DNA from: Caryophanales bacterium
GTDB lineage: Bacteria; Bacillota_I; Bacilli_A; RFN20; JAISJY01
NCBI GenBank assembly: GCA_031261365.1
Contig: JAISJY010000031.1
Location: 1 to 17,913 of the forward strand
Direction of reading: 5' to 3'
DNA length: 17,913 nt
Shown: piece by piece, positions 7,901-14,424 of the stretch
Layout: each line of letters opens with the position of its first letter
Numbering within the stretch: position 1 is the first letter of the stretch
Program-made: the position numbers and the translations under genes
Notes under the pieces: generated by a model
The model's input: the letters and a program-made list of their open reading frames with translations, nothing else
What the model was told of the DNA's origin: nothing
Databases searched by the model: none

Positions 7901-9277
7901 ATGGATGATTATAAATATGGTTTTAAAGATAGAATAAAAAATGTTTATTCAACAGGTAAGTCTTTAAATGAGAAAATAATAAGAGAGATTTCTTTGTTAA
8001 AGAAAGAACCAGAATGGATGCTTGATTTTAGATTAAAATCTTACAAAGAGTTTATAAAAAGAGATTTACCAAAGTTTGGTCCTGATTTATCTTTTATTAA
8101 TTATGATGATTATACTTATTTTATTAGAAGTAGTGAAGGGCAAACTAATAATTGGGAAGAGGTTCCTGATAAAATAAAAGAAACTTTTAAAAAGATAGGT
8201 ATTCCAGAGGCAGAACATAAATATTTAGCAGGTGTATCTACTCAATATGAAAGTGAAGTCGTTTATCATAATATGTTAAAAGAGGTCAGCGATAAAGGCG
8301 TTATTTTTGTTGATACTGATACAGCTTTAAAAGAATACCCTGAATTATTTAAAAAGTATTTTGCTAAATTAGTGCCTTATAATGATAATAAATATTCTGC
8401 TTTAAATAGTTGTGTTTGGTCGGGTGGTTCTTTTATTTATGTTCCTAAAGGGGTAAGTTTAGATAAACCTTTACAAAGTTATTTTAGAATTAATTCACAA
8501 AGGATGGGACAATTTGAGAGAACTTTAATAATAGTTGATGATGATGCTCATTTGCATTATGTAGAAGGTTGTACTGCCCCTATTTATTCAAAAGACAGTT
8601 TACATGCGGCCGTGGTAGAGATATTTGTTGGTAAGAATGCTACTTGTAGATATTCAACTATTCAAAATTGGTCTAATAATATTTTAAACTTGGTAACTAA
8701 AAGAGCCACAGTAGCCGAGAATGGTTTAATGGAGTGGATAGATGGTAATATTGGTTCTTTACTAAATATGAAATACCCTTGTTGTATTCTTAAAGGTGAT
8801 TATGCTAAAGGTAATTGTATTTCAATAGCTGTGGCAACTGAGAAACAAATCCAAGATGCTGGAGCTAAAATGATTCATATTGGGAAAAATACTTCTTCAA
8901 CTATTATTAGTAAATCTATTAGTAGAAAAGGTGGAAAAGTTAATTATAGAGGTTTAGTTGATATTAAAAAGACTGCTCTTAATAGTAAATCTCATGTTGA
9001 ATGTGATACACTAATATTAGATAGTATTTCAACAAGTGATACTATTCCGACTAATATTGTTAGTAATAATGAATCAATAATAGAACATGAAGCTAGTGTT
9101 TCTAGTATTAGTGAGGAGCAATTATTCTATTTAATGAGTAGAGGTTTAAAGGAAAGTGATGCTACTCAAATGATAGTAATGGGCTTTATTGAACCTTTTG
9201 CTAAAGAGTTACCGATGGAATATGCTGTAGAATTAAATCATTTATTAAAATTAGAAATGACAGGGAGTATTGGTTAA
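7901..9277 (+). CDS. sufB: Fe-S cluster scaffold protein SufB
   Basis: SufB is the scaffold subunit of the SufBCD complex, which assembles Fe-S clusters in the cytoplasm. The 458-residue length matches Gram-positive SufB (about 465). Recognisable features are EPEWMLDFRLKSY near the N-terminus (36-48), the beta-helix core with VEGCTAP (221-227), Cys368 in CDTLIL, which aligns with the cysteine needed for cluster assembly in E. coli SufB, EHEASVS (395-401), and the C-terminal EEQLFYLMSRGL and MIVMGFIEPF motifs. AGGAG precedes the ATG, which follows the proS stop with no gap. SufC, SufD, SufS and SufU, normally in the same operon, are absent on both sides, so they must be encoded elsewhere if this gene is functional. 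Confidence 0.95.
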   Translation: MDDYKYGFKDRIKNVYSTGKSLNEKIIREISLLKKEPEWMLDFRLKSYKEFIKRDLPKFGPDLSFINYDDYTYFIRSSEGQTNNWEEVPDKIKETFKKIGIPEAEHKYLAGVSTQYESEVVYHNMLKEVSDKGVIFVDTDTALKEYPELFKKYFAKLVPYNDNKYSALNSCVWSGGSFIYVPKGVSLDKPLQSYFRINSQRMGQFERTLIIVDDDAHLHYVEGCTAPIYSKDSLHAAVVEIFVGKNATCRYSTIQNWSNNILNLVTKRATVAENGLMEWIDGNIGSLLNMKYPCCILKGDYAKGNCISIAVATEKQIQDAGAKMIHIGKNTSSTIISKSISRKGGKVNYRGLVDIKKTALNSKSHVECDTLILDSISTSDTIPTNIVSNNESIIEHEASVSSISEEQLFYLMSRGLKESDATQMIVMGFIEPFAKELPMEYAVELNHLLKLEMTGSIG

Positions 9278-9543
9278 TGAAAAGATATGATGTTCAACCA
9301 GAGTTTAGATGGAATAGGAATAGGGCAATTTCTTTTTTGTTAATTGCCTTATCGGTTTTAATGTTTGTTTTTATTCTTAATTCTGTTATTAAATATGTTT
9401 ATTTAGGTTATGAAAATCAAAGAAAAGAAGAGATAATTGCTCAACTTGAAGTTAATAATCAAGAAGAAGATATTAATACAGTTATAGTAAAAGCTTTTGA
9501 TTTATTCTTTTCAGGTGAGTTTGTTGTTAGATTTCCAAAATAA
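9277..9543 (+). CDS. Small single-pass membrane protein of unknown function
   Basis: An 88-residue protein with a basic N-terminus (about 1-16), one hydrophobic helix (about 17-40) and a charged, probably helical tail (about 47-75). The arrangement resembles small bitopic envelope proteins, but I cannot assign a family. Its ATG shares one base with the sufB stop (TAATG), and GGGAG lies just upstream, so it is the last gene of the proS-sufB unit. Its 3' end overlaps the 3' end of the convergent nitroreductase gene by 17 bp. Coding status rests on the coupled start, ribosome site and plausible membrane topology. Confidence 0.6.
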   Translation: MKRYDVQPEFRWNRNRAISFLLIALSVLMFVFILNSVIKYVYLGYENQRKEEIIAQLEVNNQEEDINTVIVKAFDLFFSGEFVVRFPK

Positions 9544-10240
9544 TAGTTGTAATATAAGTTTTATTTTTCTCGTTTGTTTTCTTTCTGTCTTCTATTTTAA
9601 AATTAACAAGGTTAAAGTGTGAAATAGCAATACCAACATCTAGATATTGAATTAAGTCTAATGCTTTCATTAAGTTTAGTTTTCTAATTCTATAAACATC
9701 TATTTCATTTTTATTTACTTCAAAAAGAATTGGTTGCAGATTTAAAGCACTTGGAGCAACATTAATAAAAGGAGCAATATCTAAAACATCTCCTTTAAAT
9801 ATTTCATTAAGGTTTCTTCTTTTGGCATCTTTTATATCTTTTCTAAACTCTTCTTTAGGAGTTCCAAAAGCAATACCGACTTGAAAGTCTAAGTCATTAT
9901 ATTTAGCTTTACTATTAGTCCCTAAGATAACAGTTCCTAAATCTAAGTCTGTTAATTTTAAAACAATAAGTTCAACGAGATAGCCTAAATTAACTAAGGC
10001 TTGGGGTTCACTTAAAGAGTAACAAGCTAAATAATAAGGAGCAGATACTCGGAAAGGTCCTTGAGTTATTTGAAAGTATTCTTTTTTACTAACAATTTCA
10101 AAATGTGATAATTCATTGTATAAAGGTTTTATTTCACTTATAATATTTTTAATTTTATCTAACATATCGGTACTTAAAGGTTCAAAATCATAACTCCTTA
10201 TACTTTTTCTTTTAATTATAGTTTCCTTATTTAAACTCAT
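9527..10240 (-). CDS. Nitroreductase-fold flavoprotein (TM1586-like)
   Basis: A 237-residue protein of the nitroreductase superfamily, most like the TM1586 subgroup; these normally bind FMN and use NAD(P)H. Visible elements are RKSIRSY near the N-terminus (11-17), where the basic residues and Ser contact FMN phosphate, APYYLACYS (67-75), NLGYLVE (84-90), LDLGTVILG (99-107) and APSALNLQPILF (162-173). The substrate is unknown. The ribosome site AAAGGAGGC is excellent, and the start overlaps the end of the upstream aminotransferase by 14 bp, so it is the third gene of a chorismate mutase-aminotransferase operon. A role in aromatic or quinone metabolism is only suggested by the neighbours. Confidence 0.8.
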   Translation of the reverse strand: MSLNKETIIKRKSIRSYDFEPLSTDMLDKIKNIISEIKPLYNELSHFEIVSKKEYFQITQGPFRVSAPYYLACYSLSEPQALVNLGYLVELIVLKLTDLDLGTVILGTNSKAKYNDLDFQVGIAFGTPKEEFRKDIKDAKRRNLNEIFKGDVLDIAPFINVAPSALNLQPILFEVNKNEIDVYRIRKLNLMKALDLIQYLDVGIAISHFNLVNFKIEDRKKTNEKNKTYITTIILEI

Positions 10241-11417
10241 CTAATGCCTCCTTTATTTTAATTAGTAATGGTTCTATCTTATTTAAACTAACAGATGATA
10301 AAGCAATTCTTAAGCCTTGTTTAATGACAACTAAATAAATATGATTTTTAATTAGATAATTATTAATCTCTATTATTTTATTTTTTAAAGGAACAGTGAT
10401 AAAAAAACCTTCGTTATGAGGGTAATAAGGAATATTGAGTTCATTAGCTTTAGTAATAAATAAATCTTTTCTTCTACTTAATAAATTAATGTATTCTTTT
10501 CTTTCTTTTTTATATTGTTCTTTTTTAAGAGTTTCAATTAAGGCTAATTGGGCTCCGGTGTTAGAAGCAGAATAAATACCTTGAGCCGACCTAATAAAAG
10601 CATTTATTAATTCATTGTTTCTTTTGATAACAAATAAAACACCTAACCTTAAACCATAAATAGAGAAACTTTTACTACAAGAATAAGTAACAATAGGAAC
10701 AATATTATCATTACTTGCTTCAAAATATTTGAAATATTTTTTACTAGTTGAGGAATAAGCATAATCAATATAGGCTACATCATTTATTAGAATTATATTT
10801 TCTTTAATGGTATTTAAAAAGGCTATTAGTTCTAACCATTGCACAGTTGAATAAGAAAAGCCTGTGGGATTATGACCAGGTGAATTAATTATTATTACTA
10901 TTTGTTTTTGACTTTGACTTAGTTCTTTAATTTGTTTTATTAAATCTATAAAAGTTCCTTCATTATTTTGAAACATTTCATAAGTTTTAACTTGAGCATG
11001 AGATTCTTGAATAATTGTTTCATAAGTACTCCAAGCAATATCAGGAATAAGAACAAAATCACCTTCTTTAACAAAATTACTAATTGCCATATATAAAGCT
11101 AAAGTAGAACCGGGTGTGACAAAGCCATTGTAATATTTAACGAAACCCGCAAAAAGGTTTAAGCCAATAGCATCAATGAACTCGGGAATGCCTCTAGGTG
11201 AACTATAAGGTGCCATTTGAATATTACTTAATTGTCTGAAATTGTAATAGAAAGAGTGAAAGGCTACTAAAGAATTATTTTCATCGTATAAAGAGCCAAT
11301 AGAACCGTTTATTTTATCAGGAGAGTTATCTTGGTTTGCTAATTCTAAAGCATTAAAAACTTCATCTTCTAGATATGAATTATCTTTGTATTTATTTTGA
11401 ACAAATTTGTTAACCAT
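10227..11417 (-). CDS. Pyridoxal-phosphate aminotransferase, class I/II (aspartate/aromatic type)
   Basis: A 396-residue fold-type I aminotransferase. PLP and substrate residues can be placed from family knowledge: Asn183 in SPGHNPTG (179-186), Asp213 and Tyr216 in INDVAY (211-216), Lys249 forming the Schiff base in SCSKSFSIYGLRLG (246-259), Arg257 binding PLP phosphate, and Arg370 in GLRIALSS for the substrate carboxylate. The SKSFSIYGLR.G pattern recalls aspartate/aromatic aminotransferases. Position directly after chorismate mutase, sharing TAATG, suggests transamination of prephenate, phenylpyruvate or hydroxyphenylpyruvate, but specificity cannot be read from the sequence. No Shine-Dalgarno sequence is visible, so translation is probably coupled. 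Confidence 0.88.
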   Translation of the reverse strand: MVNKFVQNKYKDNSYLEDEVFNALELANQDNSPDKINGSIGSLYDENNSLVAFHSFYYNFRQLSNIQMAPYSSPRGIPEFIDAIGLNLFAGFVKYYNGFVTPGSTLALYMAISNFVKEGDFVLIPDIAWSTYETIIQESHAQVKTYEMFQNNEGTFIDLIKQIKELSQSQKQIVIIINSPGHNPTGFSYSTVQWLELIAFLNTIKENIILINDVAYIDYAYSSTSKKYFKYFEASNDNIVPIVTYSCSKSFSIYGLRLGVLFVIKRNNELINAFIRSAQGIYSASNTGAQLALIETLKKEQYKKERKEYINLLSRRKDLFITKANELNIPYYPHNEGFFITVPLKNKIIEINNYLIKNHIYLVVIKQGLRIALSSVSLNKIEPLLIKIKEALDEFK

Positions 11418-11671
11418 TAAACATGTTTCTTTTGGAAATTCTTACACTCTTCTATGATAGCTTCGTATATATTAATAATTTCAGGGTCATTAGTAAGCTT
11501 TTTAATTCTTTCAATAATGTCTTTTTCACGAGCTTTATCTTCAACAGAAAGGTTATTTACTTTTTTATAAATAACAACATCTCTAATAACATCAAGCCGT
11601 AGATTTAATAATTCAACAATTTTATTGTCAATAATATCTATCTTTTCTCTTAATTTTTCTATGGATTTCAT
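11417..11671 (-). CDS. aroQ: Chorismate mutase, AroQ type
   Basis: An 84-residue all-helical protein matching the AroQ (type II) chorismate mutase pattern: LREKIDIIDNKIVELLNLRL at residues 5-24, with the first helix Arg, then Lys and YKK near the middle, and a VEDKAREKDIIERI segment supplying further active-site charges. It converts chorismate to prephenate for Phe/Tyr synthesis. The longer frame reaching 11749 would run through the promoter region and up to the tRNA, so I take the internal ATG at 11671. A -10 box sits 7 nt before it and there is no ribosome site. It heads an operon with an aminotransferase and a nitroreductase-fold protein. No prephenate dehydratase, prephenate dehydrogenase or shikimate gene is in the window. 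Confidence 0.85.
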   Translation of the reverse strand: MKSIEKLREKIDIIDNKIVELLNLRLDVIRDVVIYKKVNNLSVEDKAREKDIIERIKKLTNDPEIINIYEAIIEECKNFQKKHV

Positions 11672-11678
11672 ATTTAAT

Positions 11679-11706
11679 ATTCTAACAAAAAAAAGAAATA
11701 TGTGAA
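11679..11706 (-). promoter_or_regulatory. Promoter of the chorismate mutase operon, predicting a leaderless mRNA
   Basis: Read on the minus strand: TTCACA (11706-11701), 16-nt spacer, TAGAAT (11684-11679), then only 7 nt to the ATG at 11671. The predicted transcription start is at or next to the A of the ATG. It is back to back with the tRNA-Leu promoter, the two -35 boxes being 7 bp apart. Confidence 0.55.
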
Positions 11707-11713
11707 AGAAAAT

Positions 11714-11741
11714 TTGTTTAAGTGTAAAGTAATCGTATAAT
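11714..11741 (+). promoter_or_regulatory. Promoter of tRNA-Leu
   Basis: TTGTTT (11714-11719), 16-nt spacer and a perfect TATAAT (11736-11741). The tRNA 5' end is 9 nt downstream, leaving a precursor leader of about 2 nt. Confidence 0.7.
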
Positions 11742-11749
11742 ATTAGCAT

Positions 11750-11834
11750 ACGGAGATGGCGGAATTGGTATACGCGTACGCTTGAGGTGCGTATGGGATA
11801 ACTCGTGCGGGTTCAAGTCCCGTTCTCCGTACCA
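11750..11834 (+). tRNA. tRNA-Leu, anticodon GAG
   Basis: An 85-nt tRNA with all arms visible. The acceptor ACGGAGA (11750-11756) pairs with TCTCCGT (11824-11830), followed by discriminator A and encoded CCA (11832-11834). The anticodon stem TACGC/GCGTA encloses the loop TTGAGGT, with anticodon GAG at 11784-11786. A long class II variable arm and a TTCAAGT T-loop follow. The GAG anticodon reads CTC/CTT Leu codons. Degraded phage-type coding sequence begins within 4 bp of the CCA end, so this 3' end is a likely integration or recombination site. Confidence 0.97.
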
Positions 11835-11837
11835 AAA

Positions 11838-11954
11838 CATCGTAAACGCATTATATTCAACCTCATTTATTTTAATTTCGCGTGTTTCCACTAAATTAAA
11901 ATTAGGATTAAACAATTCTTCCCATGTATTGAATTTAGCACATTTTTTATTACA
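11838..11954 (-). pseudogene. KilA-N domain gene fragment, truncated at the tRNA-Leu 3' end
   Basis: Read on the minus strand, 11954-11838 is an open stretch of about 39 codons preceded by TAA (11957-11955). It contains FNTWEEL, then NPNFNLVETREIKINE, then YNAFTM. KilA-N domain proteins of phages and Firmicutes have a closely similar run: W-E-x-(L/V), then NPNFN, E, IKNE, FTxSP. The similarity stops at FTM, immediately before the tRNA CCA end, where the expected serine-proline and tryptophan segment is replaced by tRNA sequence. There is no ATG or ribosome site. I interpret this as a remnant joined to the tRNA by integration or deletion. Confidence 0.55.
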
Positions 11955-12001
11955 TTAGTTTTAAATCGCCCGAATTCCGCCGAATTAAAATTTGGGTTGG
12001 A
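11954..12001 (-). pseudogene. Second KilA-N-like fragment, next to the kinase gene stop
   Basis: Minus strand, frame of the kinase gene just downstream of its stop: TAA, LFNT, TAA, then SNPNFNSAEFGRFKTN. The NPNFN.xEF..(F/I)K core is the same KilA-N signature as in the adjacent fragment but in another frame, so two decayed copies lie within about 160 bp. The DNA carries a short GC-rich direct repeat, CCGAATT (11970-11988 region), unusual in this AT-rich context. Confidence 0.45.
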
Positions 12002-12016
12002 TTAAGTGTTGAATAG

Positions 12017-13519
12017 TTAAGTATTATTATGTGAAACGATATCTTTTAGTAGTTTTATTCGTGTTATGAGAGCGTTACAAAGTTTTATGTTTCTTAATTC
12101 GTATTCTGTACCAGACATTATTTCAGAAAGAATACTTGCATATTCTTTGTCTATGCCTTCAAGAGTAGAAAGATTTAGCCAAGAAAAATCTTTAACAAGT
12201 TCTATCTGTTTTACATGTTTATTTCTAAAAGGTTTGCTTTCTAATTTATCATTATGTGTTGATATTGCTTCGGTCATTTCTCTGCACCACATAGAAGTAC
12301 CACTGTCATAAATCGGAGCAACGGAAAGCCATTCAAGTGTATTAGCATTTCTTATTAAACCAAAATTATTATAGTGACGGTCAATATTAGCAATAATAAA
12401 ATCAAGAACAAGCATTTGGTCTATACGAAGTCTTACATTTTCTATACCAAGACTTTCTACCTTTGTAATAAAACTTTCATAATCCGAAGTATTATTATCT
12501 TTTTTAATTAGTTGCTTTATATGCCAAGCGGTAACAAGTTCAGTTTCGCCTGTAATAAAATCTTCACAAAGATTATATTTTTTGTTATCAATATCTATTA
12601 CTTCATAATTTACAAAAGGTATATTTAATCGTTTACAAATGCTGGAAGCTAATACCTCATTAGCAACTTCTTGACAAGCCGAATTACTACCACCCTTTAT
12701 TAAATATCGTTTCCCATTAATTATTTTCCATCTCTTTTTTAGTACTCCATCAGAAGTGTTATCTGGTGACATAAGACTTATATTTTTTTTATTTGTTACT
12801 TCTTTTTTACCAAGTAAAATGTTACCTACATCTTCACTGAAACCATTATTAAAAAAATTAACATTTTCCCATTTTAAATCATCACTTACAGGACTAATCC
12901 AATATTGGTCGGAAAGACTAAGTCCTAAACTTTTATCAAGTAATTCTTGGGGAAATACAAGTCCTAAACTTTCTAAAAAATCATTTAATCCCTCACGACT
13001 TGAAGGTATTGCTCTTCCTTTCCACCATTCACGAAAAACATTATAATCTAAACTATGTCCATTAAATGTTCCAACAGGTAAATGTTTCTCATTAAACAAT
13101 TTTCCTACTGAACTGATTTCACCATTTATGTTAATTTCTATTTCAATAACTGCAATATCTTTATGTTTTAAAACAAAATTACGCTTACCACTTGAAATTG
13201 CCTTTATCCATTCCTCAAATGAAACAAAATCCTTTCTTTCAACCATTTTTATCTTTGAAATTAAATCTAAAATATCTGTTGCATTTAGCACATCTGTTTT
13301 ATAAGTTTTACCATCGCTTGAAGTTAATTTCAGTTGTCTACACTTTGAGGACAACTGACCATTTCTTTCATCGTCACGGATTTTAATTGTATGCCAATAT
13401 TTTCTTGCATTTGCTGGATGAGCTAAGGCATCTAAAACATCAATAACTGAAAATAAATACTCTCCGTTATCTTGTTTTTCATAGCGAATAATCTTATCAT
13501 TAAATCCCTTACTTGCCAT
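12017..13519 (-). CDS. BRO-N domain fused to a HipA-like Ser/Thr kinase
   Basis: About 500 residues from the ATG at 13519. Numbering below counts from an upstream in-frame TTG at 13555; subtract 12 for the ATG form. Residues 22-118 resemble the BRO-N domain of phage antirepressors and DinD (FSVIDVLDAL, NARKYWHTIK, then QLKLTSSDGK and a TDV element). Residues about 135-250 form a middle segment (VGT, REWWKGRAIPSSREGL, LSLSDQYWI, VNFF) that I recall from larger Firmicutes HipA-domain proteins. Residues about 275-500 are HipA-like kinase: Lys287 in RYLIKGG, catalytic Asp392 in NIDRHYNNFG (390-399), and metal-binding Asp417 in APIYDSG. HipA toxins phosphorylate proteins such as glutamyl-tRNA synthetase; the target here is unknown. 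No HipB-type antitoxin is adjacent. The ATG start is chosen because ACGGAG precedes it by the right distance. Confidence 0.82.
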   Translation of the reverse strand: MASKGFNDKIIRYEKQDNGEYLFSVIDVLDALAHPANARKYWHTIKIRDDERNGQLSSKCRQLKLTSSDGKTYKTDVLNATDILDLISKIKMVERKDFVSFEEWIKAISSGKRNFVLKHKDIAVIEIEININGEISSVGKLFNEKHLPVGTFNGHSLDYNVFREWWKGRAIPSSREGLNDFLESLGLVFPQELLDKSLGLSLSDQYWISPVSDDLKWENVNFFNNGFSEDVGNILLGKKEVTNKKNISLMSPDNTSDGVLKKRWKIINGKRYLIKGGSNSACQEVANEVLASSICKRLNIPFVNYEVIDIDNKKYNLCEDFITGETELVTAWHIKQLIKKDNNTSDYESFITKVESLGIENVRLRIDQMLVLDFIIANIDRHYNNFGLIRNANTLEWLSVAPIYDSGTSMWCREMTEAISTHNDKLESKPFRNKHVKQIELVKDFSWLNLSTLEGIDKEYASILSEIMSGTEYELRNIKLCNALITRIKLLKDIVSHNNT

Positions 13520-13525
13520 TTTTAT

Positions 13526-13530
13526 CTCCG
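13526..13530 (-). promoter_or_regulatory. Ribosome binding site fixing the kinase start at 13519
   Basis: CGGAG on the minus strand, 6 nt before the ATG at 13519. The upstream TTG at 13555 has no ribosome site, so the shorter form is preferred. Confidence 0.65.
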
Positions 13531-13559
13531 TTTCATTTGGTGTGATTAATTTCAAACGC

Positions 13560-13572
13560 TCACAATTTGTGA
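13560..13572. promoter_or_regulatory. Perfect palindrome upstream of the kinase gene, candidate operator
   Basis: TCACAA-T-TTGTGA is a perfect 6+1+6 inverted repeat lying 41 bp upstream of the kinase ATG, between it and the small lipoprotein gene. It could bind a dimeric regulator, possibly the kinase's own BRO-N domain by analogy with autoregulated toxin operons. That binding is inference. Confidence 0.4.
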
Positions 13573-13599
13573 CAGTTTGGTTGCCTTTTGTAGTAACAG

Positions 13600-14289
13600 T
13601 TATATATTTTTACCATATAATATTGTTTCTCCAACAACAATATCAGTTTCAAAGTTCCATTCATTAACTAGCTCTTTTTCAGTGTACCATTTTACATTTG
13701 TTGTTTCAAACCAACTAACTGTAGGCATAAATGTAATTAATTCATTTTCATAATTATCATAAAACTCCCCATATATGATATTGTGTTTATTTATAAAATA
13801 AAATTGGACATTTGGAACTTTGTATTTTTCTTTAATATTGTCTGGTAGATTTTTATCATCAAGCTCACTTAAATCTGGCATATAAATTAAACAGTCATAT
13901 TTTTCATAATAATGTGAGGTAACATATGACCATGTAAAAACATTTATTTGATTTTGAAAAATACTGCTAGTATAATCATTGGGTTCTCCTTCAAAATATA
14001 ACTTTTTTAAATTATCACTACTAATATCTCCGATAACTTCTTTCTTTTTATTATGATAACCAATTGACTGAACATCCCGTAAATCAATTTCTCTTGGAAT
14101 TATTAAGTTTGTTTGCTGTTTACCAAGTTCGGTTAAGCCAACAATGTGTACTACTTCTGAAGACATAAAACCGTGCCTAATTTTTACATATTCAAAATAA
14201 TCATTAGTATAAATAATGGGTTCCGCCTTACAACTAAATAAGACAACCGATAGGAGAAATACAAACAAACACATTATTATTTTTTTCAT
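13600..14289 (-). CDS. Small lipoprotein with LRR_5/BspA-like and Flg_new-like pieces
   Basis: A 229-residue lipoprotein. The signal peptide ends in the lipobox LFSC with Cys20. Residues about 44-82 (VVHIVGLTELGKQQTNLIIP, then VQSIGY) resemble the cap of BspA-type leucine-rich repeat (LRR_5) surface proteins of gut Firmicutes. Residues about 195-227 (WYTEKELVNEWNF, then ILYGK) resemble a Listeria-Bacteroides (Flg_new) repeat. The middle is lysine- and tyrosine-rich and unrecognised, and there are no full LRR repeats, so this may be a reduced member of that surface protein group. A consensus promoter ends 6 nt before the ATG and there is no ribosome site, predicting a leaderless message. The kinase gene follows 80 bp downstream on the same strand and may be co-transcribed. 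Function unknown. Confidence 0.75.
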   Translation of the reverse strand: MKKIIMCLFVFLLSVVLFSCKAEPIIYTNDYFEYVKIRHGFMSSEVVHIVGLTELGKQQTNLIIPREIDLRDVQSIGYHNKKKEVIGDISSDNLKKLYFEGEPNDYTSSIFQNQINVFTWSYVTSHYYEKYDCLIYMPDLSELDDKNLPDNIKEKYKVPNVQFYFINKHNIIYGEFYDNYENELITFMPTVSWFETTNVKWYTEKELVNEWNFETDIVVGETILYGKNI

Positions 14290-14295
14290 AATTAA

Positions 14296-14324
14296 ATTAT
14301 ATAGTATTTGTTCATTATTTACAA
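14296..14324 (-). promoter_or_regulatory. Consensus promoter of the small lipoprotein, leaderless
   Basis: On the minus strand: TTGTAA (14324-14319), 17-nt spacer, perfect TATAAT (14301-14296), then 6 nt (14295-14290) to the ATG at 14289. With a start site 7 nt after the -10, transcription begins at the A of the ATG. Confidence 0.7.
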
Positions 14325-14414
14325 AGTAATTAAGGTTCTTGTTTGAACAATTTTAAAACATTTAGCATACTTCTCTTATCAAACAAACACTTTTAAGTAT
14401 CACTTGCCTTTTCT

Positions 14415-14424
14415 ATGTTAAAAT
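14415..14424 (+). promoter_or_regulatory. Extended -10 promoter of the glycosyltransferase, leaderless
   Basis: ATGT directly before TAAAAT (14419-14424) completes an extended -10 element (TRTGN form, beginning at 14414). Only 6 nt remain to the ATG at 14431. There is no good -35 and no ribosome site, consistent with a leaderless mRNA from an extended -10 promoter. Confidence 0.5.

Noticed and set aside
11672..11749. N-terminal extension of chorismate mutase to a start at 11749
   Set aside because: The extension overlaps two divergent promoters and reaches the tRNA 5' end; AroQ similarity starts only after the Met at 11671.
11718..11915. 65-codon minus-strand ORF crossing the tRNA
   Set aside because: Its second half is the familiar spurious translation opposite a tRNA-Leu gene. 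Only the portion upstream of the tRNA, read as a KilA-N fragment, is kept as a pseudogene call.
12066..13386. Plus-strand ORFs of 64-96 codons inside the kinase gene
   Set aside because: They lie opposite a clearly coding gene, lack ribosome sites and show no recognisable motifs.
13520..13555. TTG start adding 12 residues to the BRO-N/HipA-like protein
   Set aside because: The ATG at 13519 has a good ribosome site and keeps the whole recognisable BRO-N region.
14339..14350. Short palindrome TTGTT-TG-AACAA between the divergent lipoprotein and glycosyltransferase genes
   Set aside because: At this base composition a 5-bp half-site palindrome is expected by chance; nothing else supports it as an operator.
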